64,000 nt of DNA from Panonychus citri (lineage: Eukaryota; Arthropoda; Arachnida; Trombidiformes; Tetranychidae). The stretch spans positions 62,001 through 126,000 of the forward strand of contig NW_026515488.1 in the NCBI RefSeq assembly GCF_014898815.1. Direction: 5' to 3'. Position numbers and translations under genes: made by a program. A model generated the notes under the pieces. That model was given only the letters and a program-made list of their open reading frames with translations. It was not told the DNA's origin and did not search any database. Numbering within the stretch: the stretch's first letter is position 1; the number at the start of each line of letters is the position of its first letter. Shown here one piece after another: positions 36,822 through 49,165 of the stretch.

Positions 36822-38378
36822 CTATTCTCTCATTATCCATTGATATTCATAGTTAACGAGCTGAATTGCATTTCGAAGTCGACGCTGGTATTCAGGACAT
36901 TCCCAGTCGAATGGAGTGTGATTGATGTCAGAGCTTTTCTTGAGACAATTGTCGCATCTGTATGCGCTCGGGTTGAGCCTACTGCCGCAGGTTCTGCCAT
37001 CATGCGATCCCGCACAGTATTTGCATCTCAATTGACTCTTACACACTTTAGCTGAGTGTTCATATGAGAAGCAACGGAAGCACATTCTGACATGAAAAGA
37101 GTCGGTTATGATTATCTCTTTAAAATTGTAAAAGAATTTTCCTCTCCGCTCTTGAATAAAGTCTCTGATTCTCGGTGTTACGTTAACGATTATATCTGTT
37201 TTCTTTGTCGTATTATTTACCATTCTATGCACAAAGGACCAATTTCCTTTACCACCAGCACCATTTTGGATCATAATTTCGTCGACCGTTGTAATGGCTT
37301 CTTCATCTGAATCGATTATCTTTGGAATCTTTGTTAACTTAATTTTTGGATCGAAGGTATTTGGTTTTTTTATTTCCAAATTCGAGTTCCAAGCCTTGAG
37401 GGAATTTCTGGCCAGTTGAATATCTTGAATGTCAGAACAAATGATTCTGATCGCTTCCTTTCCTTTAATTATCCTGGCCGGAAGGCTTCAAGGCTTTTGA
37501 GCGAAGAGCTTGTGACATTTCGCTTAGTAGCTTAGCTGGAGGAATCGACGGGTGTGTAACCAAAATAAGAGGCTCCATGAGAGCTGATGACCAAGGTTTC
37601 CAAGTGTCTGGAATTGGTTTATCCTCGACTCTGTGGAACACCTTTTTAACTTTTCTTATATTGTCGATTTTTACTTTCACATTTTCACGATGTAAATCGA
37701 CCGAGCCAATTTTTCTTTTTAAATGCCTTATCGGTAGATTCATTAGATCATCTTCTATGTTCGGGTAATCATCGATTTCACTATCATCTTCTTCATTTGT
37801 TTTTTCAATGACGGTCGTAATCGGGTTGAGGCCGGAGATCGATGGAATTTCTATCGCAAGTGCTGAATTTTCGTTGGAGGTCGGAATTAGTTCTTTTTGA
37901 GCTACCTCATCTTCTTTTGGAGCTGATGATATTATCTGTTCTTCAGCTCGGGTTACATCTTTTTCTTTAATTTGTTTATCTTTTAATGAGATGATATCAG
38001 ATTCGCCTGCTACTGATGATCCAGAGGTTGAGGGGGCATTTTTTGTATATGATTTGATTGAGCGACCTTCGCTTATTGAAATTGGAGGAATAATTTTATC
38101 AGCAGAAATCTGGTCAATCAGTCTTTCTCTTCATCATTTAGATTCAGCTGCTCACGTTGATCTTTAGCAAAGGTTATGATGTGTTTCATTTTGTCAAGTA
38201 CTGTAGCTTTGACTGTAATCAAGCCTTTTTCCATTTCCGACATAATCAACACGATGTTTTTAACGATGGTGATGAGTTCTTTTGTTGGTATTTTGGCGAT
38301 TTCCGAGTTCCAATCTTTACGAGTTGGTACTCTTTGGTTTATTTTACGAATAAACTTGTCTATCTCAATATCCGACAT
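36822..38378 (-). CDS. LINE ORF1, nucleic-acid-binding Gag-like protein with zinc knuckles (two frame breaks)
   Basis: The ATG at 38378 starts MSDIEIDKFIRKINQRV. The frame shifts near 38120-38126 (one base missing next to AAA) and near 37465-37510 (one base extra). The middle part is acidic and Ser/Thr-rich. The C-terminal part carries CFRCFSYEHSAKVC (C-x2-C-x4-H-x4-C) and CKYCAGSHDGRTC (C-x2-C-x3-H-x4-C), then a further Cys pair CDNC. Such knuckles bind element RNA in ORF1 proteins of this group. Total length is about 520 codons. Several breaks with preserved sequence quality suggest a young copy or sequencing errors. Confidence 0.8.
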
Positions 38379-38430
38379 CTTTGAGAACTGGAAATGTTGA
38401 TAGAAAAAAAAAATTAATTAAATTTTCTTT

Positions 38431-39270
38431 GTTAATGAAACATAAACGTTTCTTTTATCCACAGTGAAAAATAAATTTCTTTAATCATCAGTGAAACTTG
38501 AGTTTCTTTGTTCTATATTCAGCTTATAGGCTCTTGTTGTTTGGACCGCACCCAAAGGGTTAAGTCTTTCTGTTAATATATTCAATTAAATAAAGATAGT
38601 TTGATTACTTACTTTATATTGAAAGATACCCCTGGTCTTAATGAACAGTTTGATGTATAAATTGTATTTTAATAATAATTTTTAATCACCTTAAAATGAA
38701 TTTTTTTTAAATGCTGAAAAAGGCAACACACAACACAGAGAGAAAAGGAGTCCAAACAGAGAAATAAAAGCTCCATCTATAGTTACATAATGTTAGTAAA
38801 TTAATGGAACAAATTTTTTTTTCACCAAAATTAAACGAACCTAATTTTTCCTCTCTTTCTCTCTCTCTTCTGGTTTTGTCCTGAAGACTTTTCTTCGCAT
38901 GATCTAAATAGGCTAAACGATTATGATCTATTATGTCAATTATTATATTCCATTGTTCTAATGGGAAGGTAAAAAGAGGAAGTAACTAAGGCACAATCAG
39001 TGAAGTAAAAGGTTTGCTATCTCTTTCAACACGCAAAGAAATGTTTTAGAAGCCACAGGAACCAAAAGGAAAAGAGAAATTGATAAAAATGCTATTTCTC
39101 AATTTATCCATATGAAATATATTTAGTTGGAATAAATAAGTAATAATATATAAAAATAAAACAAGAATAGAGAATAAATAGAATAGAATGAAATAAAAAC
39201 AAGTCCTAAGGTATTTAGAGTGAAAGGTGAATGAGATTATCTGCTAAATGAAGACGGAAAAGAGGGATAA

Positions 39271-39325
<55 letters not shown>

Positions 39326-40507
39326 GTCATATGAAGTAAATGATTTTTGTTTGGCTTCATTCGATCAATAAAAACATGGCTAACACATTAGAGAAAAAAA
39401 AAGAATTTAGTGAGAAAGAGAATCTCTATTGATAATAGAATTTAAAGAGAGGGAAAAATAAAGAAAGAGAAAAAGAAAGAGACATGAAGAGAACATAGAA
39501 AATGTACCTTTACATTATCATGGAAAATATCTTTGAATTTTATGCATGGCTATTAGAATTTTTTTTTCTCTTCTCATCATATTGGCTATAATATCATTAA
39601 TAAAACAGATTAGGGAGAAGGAGCGAAAAAGAAAGAGAATATAAAAAAAGGGAAGAAAGAGAAGAGAAAATGAAAAGGAAATTACCAAAATGAAGTAAAA
39701 CTTACCTGTCATATACCACAGAGAGAAAATGATAATTAATTGGATTACAATTTGATCCACGGATTAATCGAAAACACGATATTTAATTAATTGATATGTT
39801 TACGGTACAAGTGAATTGTTAAAAATTATTATTTAATAAGGTTGATTAATCGTAGGAAAGTTAAATTAAATCACAATTAGATTCGTAGGTTGTTGACTCA
39901 CTTGTCATGGAATAGAAAATGATTTTAGTAACTTGATACGTTCTAAGAGGGCGTTACGGTTATGCAATCAGCTGAAAGAAAAGAGAAAATTTTTAATTGT
40001 TTTCTTTTCATCTTCGCAATTAATCAAATTGTATTTAATTAATGAAAACTCTTTTATAACAACAATGTATACAATTAATTAGTGAGGATGTGACATCAAA
40101 AAAAAAGGAAACTTGGTGATCCATTGAAAGGTGAGAATGGATTTGATTGATATTTAGAATTTGAAGAAAAAAATTCTAATGTTGATTTTTTTTCGTTTGT
40201 TTTGTTTTTTGCAACAGGAATCAAAAAATTGGTGGTGATGATTATGATTATGATTTAGTTGTTTTCTCGATGATTATGATGATGATGGCCATGATTATGA
40301 TGAAGGTGGTAGTGACTTGGACAGATATGTTTATATATATATAAGTGATTATGTAGTTGATTATATGGATGCTGAAATTGGAATTGAAAAAGAAAATTAA
40401 TTTTTCTTTTTGGTTAATTATTTGGTTGACTTTTTTTCGTGCTTTATGGATTCTGTTTACTTACATTGGTGAAAATTGGCTTTTTGTTGATTTGATGTGA
40501 CGTTGAT
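38431..40507. other. Gap between the LINE and the group-7-like gene
   Basis: AT-rich with a pure (AG)23 repeat at 39275-39320 and other purine-rich parts. On the - strand there are isolated splice-like sites: acceptor TTTCTTTCAG at 39972, donor ACAA|GTGAGT after 39902, and donor ATGACAG|GTAAGT after 39706. These could belong to a non-coding transcript; no coding exon is supported. Confidence 0.35.
39275..39320. repeat. (AG)23 microsatellite
   Basis: A perfect dinucleotide run of about 46 bases. Confidence 0.95.
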
Positions 40508-43500
40508 TTACACAATGGAAAAAAATGGAACACTAATATTTTTAAGCATTTCGTTGATTGTTACGATTGCTTCACTTTCTAATCGCCTAAGGGTTGGATC
40601 AAGTTGCTCTTGATTTGAATTTAGTGCTCGGGTAAGTAACATGGAAACTGCTTGTGTTAAATTACCCAAACCTTTTAAAATTACTCTAATTCTACCCAAT
40701 CTCCATATTCTAACTCGATCAACCCTTTGTTGTACCTCTTCTTCAGAATCATCGTCCGGAGTTGTTTGGGTGAATTGAACTTGTGCTTTGGTTCCCTGAA
40801 GATTGGCCTCAAGTTCACCATCGAACAATAAATTCCAATCAAATATGGCTCGATATTTATATTTTACTCGAAGATCATTGAAACCAACTGTAAGCCCTAA
40901 TGAAATGGACTCATTGGTACAATAAACCCAAGCTGATTTTTTCCTTTGCAAAGAATAGGCTCTGGAAGCGCCTCCTTTATAAAGGAAAAGTTTTAAATTG
41001 TACTCTGGTAGTTCAACGGTTGCATTGGGTAATCCAATGGGTTCCATGGCACGAACAATTCGAGATGCAAATCGAAATAAACTGTCCACATATTCATCAA
41101 GCTCATCACCAGGTTCACAAGGTACTTGACGTTTGCCCCGACTTAAACTACCATCCGACAATAAAGGAGGAGCATCTTTCCAATGAGCGGCAATTCTTAA
41201 CATTTCACTAATTGTCGTTGGTTCTTCATTAATATACTGTGAGAGTAATAAATTTAACCGATCATCAACCTCACTTTGAACTTTATTTGATAACATTGAG
41301 GTGATGGTTTCAATGGTATGTGAATAGGTGATCAGATCAGTTCCAATATAATCCGATGAACTTGTAAACTCTTTGGTAACATTATCAAAATAACTTTTAA
41401 CCGATATACGACCAACCGTTAACTCATCGGAAGTTAAATTAAATTTAAGAACACGGGAAAACCATGTTGTATACCAGTGGTTAAGTTTAAGGTGAAGTTT
41501 ACCTTGATCATCAACTAAATTATCACCACGACGATGTTTAATACTGTAATCACCGGTTACCGATAACAATGGAACGGAAAATAGGACTGAAAGCTCCTTA
41601 GTGGCCTCGTTAAATGCTGTATCTTTCATAGAGAGTCTCGAAAGGCCATGAACTTTAACATTGTGAAGAGAGGAGTTAAGGTAACCCTTGTGATCGTCAA
41701 AGACAAACCATAAAGACGAAAGGTCCATCGGGTCCGAAGGAGGTAAATCGCCTTTACCTGTTTTCAATAGTTTACCGGGTGAACCGATTCGATCCTTTAA
41801 ATGATACCTTAATTGTGACCATTCACCATCACTTTTCACATGGAAGTTTCTTTTTAAATTGACATTATTTGGACCTGAAATTTAGGAGAAAGATAATCAA
41901 TTAAAATGGACAATTTACTAATTAACAGGATCATCGAGATCGTTAAACGATCAAAAGTAACGATAATTTAATCTTGTGTTACTTTTTTTGATTGTTTTGC
42001 TTAACAGAAAAACAATCAAATTGTTGTCAAAATCATTGTCTCTAATTGTTATCATCATATATTTCATCATAATGATTAACCTCCATCATCATTATCATAA
42101 AGGATTACAATTAGTCAATTGTTTTTTTTAACAATTAGTTTACCAAAAATTGTTTCTTATTGTAAATTGTTAATCTGTAAATATCATCACATCTGTAAAG
42201 CTATTAAGAAATAGACACAATCAATTAATTACTAAATTAACAGTTCAATGAACGGTTAATTAATAGTAGTAACTAATTTAGCTCACCATCAACAGTTAAC
42301 TGTGATTATGGTAATTTAACAATTTAACAATAGCTGTTAAATTATCAGAATTGAAGTTTTTGTTATATTTTTATAAGTTCAACAGTTAATTGTTGATTTA
42401 ATTGCTCCCTTAAATTACAAGATTGAGCAGTGATTTAATCAATAAGTTTTATCAACAATTCAACTGGACAATTTATTGTTTAATTTAGTTAACAAAAAAA
42501 AATCATCAATTAATTGTTACTTAATTATCATGAATCCAAATTGTTTGATAACTAAAAATATAAATTTTAATTGTTTACAATGTGAAAGTAATTTAAAACT
42601 AACGGTCAGTTGATCAGTTGGTTAATTGTGATTGATCATTTCATTTGATTGAGATGATAATTTTCAACAATCAATTAATTTGATGAAAAACAAATCATTT
42701 TCACTTGACTTGATTTTCAATTGACGTTAATTGTAATCAAAAATTGAACTGAATAGACAATCAATGAGATAACATCATTAGTTAAATACGATGTTAATTG
42801 TTATCAGTTAAATAATTTGATAACAATTAGTAAATTTGATTATAATCTCAATTGTCCAATTAAAGATTAACTTGCAAAAAAAATGTAATTAACTAAATTA
42901 AAACTTGAAATTGAATTTCCTTGTTAATCATTTCATTTAATCACAATAATTAAGAAACTCGTTTCAATTGATTAAGTTGGTCAATATTTAAGTAAGTGAC
43001 CAATCAAATTTATTAATCACAATCAAGTAATTAAACAAAAACAAAACAAATAATGACAAATCTTCCGGTTGTGTTAATATAAATGCAACCTGATTAGACA
43101 AGAACAACAATTTAACTCAATCAATTAGTTAATCCCCGGAATTGATTAAGATGAAATATTGTTAATGATCATGATAATCAACTGATGATGATCAAGTTAA
43201 TCAGCTGATAGCACTTCCGATTAACAGTTGACCCTGTTTTTCATGAGCATCTTCATAATCATCATCGTAATTAAATTGAACGATTACAATTTAAATAGCC
43301 TAAGGGTAGTAATTTAATGTTAATCAAGTGATGGTAATGATGATTAAGATATGAAATGAAGGACGAAAGATTGAAAAATTCACTTTCACTAATCACTAAC
43401 AATCAACCTACAAAACTAAATCACAATCACAATTTAAATCAAATCAAAATGTTGAAAGTTGAAAAATTTTATAACCAAAATTAAATCTTTCCGGTTGAAC

Positions 43501-46500
43501 CTCAACAATTAAGATGAAAGTAAATGAGTACTAAATCAGTTATGATGATGATCATCAACAAATTAACACGCAAATGAATTTAAAACCAAATTAATTAATT
43601 GTTTACGGTCTAATCTACAATTTTTACACTTTTCGACAATAATTGCTGGTAATCATTTCTTAATTGTAATCAGTTGTTTCACTGAATATAAATATAACTT
43701 TAATAATAATCATCAACACTGATTATGTTTCTTGATTAATCATAACTATTATCGGCTGAATATAAACAACAATCAACAATCAACAAGCAACAATCAAATT
43801 GTATTACAGTTAATGAAAACTTCCTTAATAATATTCAAACTGTTATTAATCATTGATTGTTAATTTACTTCCGATAAATCATCATACTGATTAACATGAT
43901 GAACCAAAATTCCGGTTATCAGGTAAATTGTAACTTCCGTTTAATCATAAACATCATTGTCATAAATAAACCAACAATCAGTTGATTATCAACAACTAAT
44001 AACAAACCATATACAATAGATTATCTTGATTAACTTTAATTGGTGAATTTAGTGGTCAATCATAATCGTTAATCACCAATCATCAGTATTGATGATTAAA
44101 AATAGATTCACTTTGATTTTTTGTTGAACCATCAAAGCAAATTGATCATTTTCATGGTTTGATTGTTTCATGATGATTAACCAATTGGTCAGTAAATTTA
44201 AATTCTTGAGTGCTAATCATTTATGATTAGTTAAATGTGATCAGAATCTATTTTGTTCATCTTGATCTTATTCAATGAACTTTAATCAAAAATCAAATTG
44301 ACATCCCAACTAATCATCATCTTGATTGTTGTATTATTTTAAAACATTAACAACAATAGTGTCACGGTAACAACAATTTAATTTTGTCTGAGCGATGATT
44401 AAGTCTAATTGTGGCTTGTGGTCATCACCTGGTCAAGTTAATTGTTACAATCAAAACCATTTTGATAGGTAACCCAAACTTTAAATTGTAACAATCATCA
44501 TCATCGTAATTATATCGTGATTAAGTTTCAAATGATAATCATTAATGATTGTCTATCACTTCTAGACAATCAGTTAATTGTTGAGATATTCAAATCAGTT
44601 AAATGGTTATCATTTAAAGTGAAAGTGTGAAATAATTAATTCAAATTGTAGTGATTGTGGTCAAGTTAATTAAATAGCGAATCTAATAATCAGTAATATA
44701 AATTTAGAGTTTCAACAATTTGTAAATCACAATTAAGAAAAAGTTTTTTTTTTATAAAACGATGATTATACTGATTATTAATCTGTTTCAATTGATGATT
44801 ACTAAATTAAATTGTCTAAATATCATGAAAATTAATATCATCATGAATTAGGGTTAAACTACAATGGATTAAATTGTTTAAACAATCAGTTAATTGTAGG
44901 GAACATTATTAAATTGATCTACAGGCCATATCATTGATTTCTGTTGATTCCTAATGATAACTTTTTGATTGTCATGATTAACGATTAATTTCAAGCTTGA
45001 ATTAATCCCTTAACCCTTAAAATTAAATCAAATGAATCAAAATCCATCTTTACAATTAAATTTAATTCAGTAACTCTTTAACTCATTGTTGATAAAATGT
45101 ATTTTCGGTGATCAATACAAATGAATACAACTATTAATTTAATTGTTGTACGATTACAATTGATTTAACAACAAGATTTGAACAAAAAAGTTACAATGAA
45201 ATGGTTGAAAAAAGTACACTAAACCATCAGATTATTAATTAATTGTTACAAGATACAAACAACAATCAAACAACTTACGTAGCAATTTATTAATAAATGA
45301 CAATTAAATTGAATCAGATTTATGGACGTAAGTTAATCATACTGATTTAATGGGAAAAGACATTGAATTAGGAAGATAATAAAAAAGTTAATCATTATAA
45401 ACATAATGATGATATAAATGTAAACAATTAAGGGAAATTGATCATAATTAATACTAATTGCGATATTAATAAGATTAATAATTGAATTGAATCACCAAGG
45501 AACGAGATGAAATTGTAAACAGTTACAATGACAAGAGAAAAGAGAAAACAAATTGATTGAATATTTAATTGTAATTAACGAAAGGGGGGTTAATTGTTAC
45601 TATTTGATACACACCCTAAAAAATGGAAGCGTGTCCATCAATGATGATCAATGAAGAGAAACGAAAATCGTCTTTCTTTTTCTCTTTCTTTTTCATCATT
45701 TTCGTCTTCCTGACAAACTATTGTTACCAATAAGCATCAACATCATGTCAACATTTTTCATGTCAAGAGTTGGTTCATTTTTAGCCTCAACAGCATTTTA
45801 ACAATTAACAGTTATAACGGTGAAAAAATCAACATCATCACAATAACAATCAAATTGTCACCAAATTGAGTAAAAACAAGTAAGTAACCGTAAAGTAAAT
45901 TGTTTACAATTAAGAAGCAAATACTTAATGTAATAATAAGAAACTTGTTGATAGACTAAGATTCAGATGAAAAGGATTAAATCAATTTGGATGTTGATCA
46001 TCTTCTCAATTTCTAAAGGTTAATTGTTTACAATCAAACGTAATCAAATGAGAGACTTTTTTTCCTGCTCAATCCATCTAATTTAATTAAACAATTTAAT
46101 GATGAGAATGACATTGACAATGGACATTATATTAATAGTAACGACTTTTAAATTGAACTTTTCTTTGATTGTGAACAATTAATAAATCAACATTGTAATT
46201 GCTATTATACAAAATATACCAACTGTAATCGGATTAACTGTGATTAGGTAATATGTTCAGTGACAATTAGATGAAATTAATGAATAATAGATGATTAAAT
46301 TGATGACCATTGAATAGTGATTAAGGTTTGATTGACGATTCTGTTGGTTACAATTAGTAAATTGTTTTTCTTTAGTGTTATAATTTGGTTGATGTTTTGT
46401 TTTAACAATTTAAAGGGATAAAGATTAACAATCTGTCATTCAATGGATTAAAAGTATATTTTTATATTATTATTGGATTAAATGAGCAATAAATCAATTG

Positions 46501-46813
46501 ATTTAAATCAATTGTCTACTTGACCGAGTTTATTGATTACCATCACAATCAATTTCCTTTTTTTAACCAACCAAAACCAACGGTAAACGGTAACAGTATT
46601 TGATTGTTGTTTCAATTCATTTATCAGATCAATCATCTGTTAAATCATACTTAAATCTATTAATGATTAGTGATGATGATGATGAAGAGATAATCAGTTT
46701 ATAACAATTAGTAGAAAGTGATTAAGAAAATGATTGATTAACTTACTCTCTTGATAAGTTACATAGAAGACGAAAGCAAGTGAACAAAGTATTGAAAGGA
46801 AACGATTAAACAT
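40508..46813 (-). CDS. Secreted double-domain group-7 allergen/JHBP-like (TULIP fold) protein, two exons, 477 aa
   Basis: Exon 1 is 46813-46747 (MFNRFLSILCSLAFVFYVTYQE, a typical signal peptide) with donor GAGA|GTAAGT. Exon 2 is 41874-40508 with acceptor AATTTCAG|GT. The phase 1 junction gives QES-PNNVN and the frame stays open to the stop. The first domain (about residues 70-240) has the JHBP/takeout-like pattern GYLNSSLHNVKVHGLS...LLSVTGDYSI and a final amphipathic helix. The second domain (about 280-475) matches mite group-7 allergen-like proteins (GELEANLQGTKAQVQF, LGRIRVILKGLGNL, C-terminal helix). These folds bind hydrophobic ligands or lipids. Between them lies RGKR (residues about 268-271), a furin-type site that could release two single-domain proteins. 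Several N-glycosylation sites (NLT, NVT, NAT, NES) agree with secretion. Ligand and tissue are unknown. Confidence 0.82.
41875..46746 (-). other. 4.9 kb intron of the group-7-like gene
   Basis: Phase 1 intron with consensus ends. It is AT-rich, very dense in CAATTA/TAATTG words, and has no coding exon, RNA gene or transposon that I can support. Confidence 0.65.
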
Positions 46814-49165
46814 ATTGATTGTTGTAGATTTAAGTAATCACAATTTAAATATAAACGAATAAGATGATTGTAGAATATAAAATTAGAATTTAGGAAAAGT
46901 AATTAAACTGATTTAGTTAAATAGGAAAATGTCACCAAATAAGATATTAGAACATGTGAACAATTGGAAAACCAGAGATGAAGAAAACTGTTGAAATCAA
47001 TTGTTTCTCTTTGATTGTCAACACAAACACACAATTAATTTAGTCCAAAAGGATAATCGAGATAAATTGTCATCATTGTTTTCACATAATTAGAGACACT
47101 CACTGTCCAGTTAAGTTGTTGTTCTATGTATTGGTCAACAAATGGAAGAGAAAAAAAAGTTCGAAAACTCGAAATTTGTTCGTCTCTTGGTCAATGTTTT
47201 CCTTTCTACTGTTCGATCATTTCTCTTGTCAACAGTTTTTCTTATTCTCAATATCAACAATTCCATTTTTACTCTCACTCATTTTCTCTCTTCTCTTTCT
47301 TTTTCTCCTTATCTTCTCTTTCTATTCACCCTCAACTCTTCATCTTCATCATCATCAACAACAGGTAAGAATTGAAGCTTGAATTGAAAAAAAAACTCGT
47401 TCTCTAAATAGTGACAACCCTCAATACGAAAATCATACTTTCTCCTTTTAGTTATTTACCTCATAATCTTCATCTTCATCTTCATCATCATCATCTTCCA
47501 TTTTTCTCTTTCTAATTCACTTTCTATTTTACTTTCTCTCTCTCCCTCCTCATCCTCATCTTCCTCCTCCTAATGTTTATCTTTCACCACCCTCACTTAA
47601 TCACCGACGATGACGAAACACCAAATTGTCACCAACATTTGTTTACAATCATTTGTAACCATTTAAATAGTAGACTAATCAACTTACCGATAATCAAAGT
47701 GCTTATTAATTGTACTTGATTCTGGTTTAGATTGTTGCTTAATTACATTCATTTTTCCAATCGGAAATAATCAACAATCAAATTTACCTTTAAGGTTATT
47801 ATGTTTTTCTCAATTCAAATGGATTAGGTTTGGATTAATCTAATCCGTTGATTAAACTTAATTTTCATTCAACAATCAACATTTTTTTTCTCAACTCTCT
47901 CTCTAATTGTCAACAATTTAGTCACAAAAATTTTCATCAAATTGCTTGAATCAAAAATAGTGTCTAAACATTGAGACATTTAATTGCTTCCATTGTGTAT
48001 AAATACTTAATTATTGACCATCAGTTGTAATTGTCAACAATTTAAATTGTCGCCACATTTAATTAATCTAAATATTTTTAGATAATTGGATAACAATTAT
48101 ATTAGTAATGGTCATCGACTGGACATGAAAAGTTATTTACAACAACTAAATGATGAATCAAATCACCTACAAGTTAATTGTCCAGTTAATCTGAATACAA
48201 TTAATATCAACAATTAAGATCCTAAGCCTAAAGTTTTTTTCATTAATCATATTGACTTTTTTTCATCTCACTCTTTAAGTTCAATGATTAATTGTGATTC
48301 TGTTTTTTTTATAAATTGTTTCACTCACAATTAACAATTGATTTTAATCATTAAATTTGACATCCAAATCTATGAAATGTTAATTGTCGTTGTACAAATG
48401 AAACAATTAAAACAAATTATTTGAACTTTTCTTCCTCTTCCATCCAAGTGTAACTATTGATTAACGATGATATTTGTTTATTGTAATCAACCAATTAACT
48501 TAATTAACGGACAATCATAACATTTAAATCAATGATTATGATGTGATGATTGTCTAATACATTGTAACAATTAACTAAATCATAATATAATGAGAGGAGA
48601 GCAAAAAAATCAGCTAGACTTAATTGAGATCAACCAAGTAGCCTCTTAACAGTAATTGAGTTTTTCTCAACAATTAAATTAGTTAATCAATGAATTAGAA
48701 GACCTTTCAACTCGTTATGCCTTAACTAATTTGAATAAGATTGTAACAATTTATCATATTGATTAAAAAGACAATATAATTTGTAATAATTAAGGGTTAA
48801 AGGTTTTCTAATTTCCCATTCAAAAAGGTAATTGGATTAAAGTTTTCATTGAACAATTAAAATTATGACAATCACATTGACAATAAGACAATTAAAGAGG
48901 AGGAAACAATTAACTAAACAGTTAATACAATCACTCTATGGTCTGATTAAAAGGTTAATCAATTGATTACACAACGATAACATCGGATGAACATTTCAAT
49001 CAACGATCAGTTTGATTACCAACATTAAATGATCAACATTAAAATCAAGTAATCAACAGAAACTCTGATCAAAGTGATTTACAAGTGATTCTAATCATCA
49101 TCGTAGTGATTAATTTATCTGGAAAATTGATTGATTGGGTTAAAAATTTTGTGCTCTGCTTTCCA
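46814..49165. other. Divergent promoter region between the group-7-like gene and the secreted + strand gene
   Basis: The two genes point away from each other. A pyrimidine-rich stretch at 47250-47364 ends in a strong donor (ACAACAG|GTAAGAA, cut after 47364). This is a likely untranslated first exon of the + strand gene. An acceptor candidate (AATCAACAG) lies near 49060. Open frames at 47116-47382 are compositional. Confidence 0.45.

Larger units (their letters stand above)
33190..38430 (-). mobile_element. Non-LTR retrotransposon (LINE, APE-endonuclease type), nearly full length
   Basis: Read on the - strand the order is: 5' leader (about 38430 to 38379), ORF1 with zinc knuckles (38378-36822), an A-rich spacer with long A-runs, ORF2 with endonuclease and reverse transcriptase (36529-33382), and a 3' UTR with hairpins (33381 to about 33190). 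This order, together with the lack of LTRs, integrase or protease, defines an APE-type LINE of the broad I/R1/Jockey group; the exact clade needs a tree. Four single-base frame breaks interrupt the two ORFs. I could not see target-site duplications or a poly-A tail, so both outer ends are approximate. Confidence 0.88.

Noticed and set aside
36711..37055. + strand open frame opposite LINE ORF1
   Set aside because: Antisense shadow; the - strand frame has the zinc knuckles.
49085..49165. Upstream start of the secreted gene at 49085
   Set aside because: The codon is GTG; the ATG at 49166 gives a proper signal peptide.
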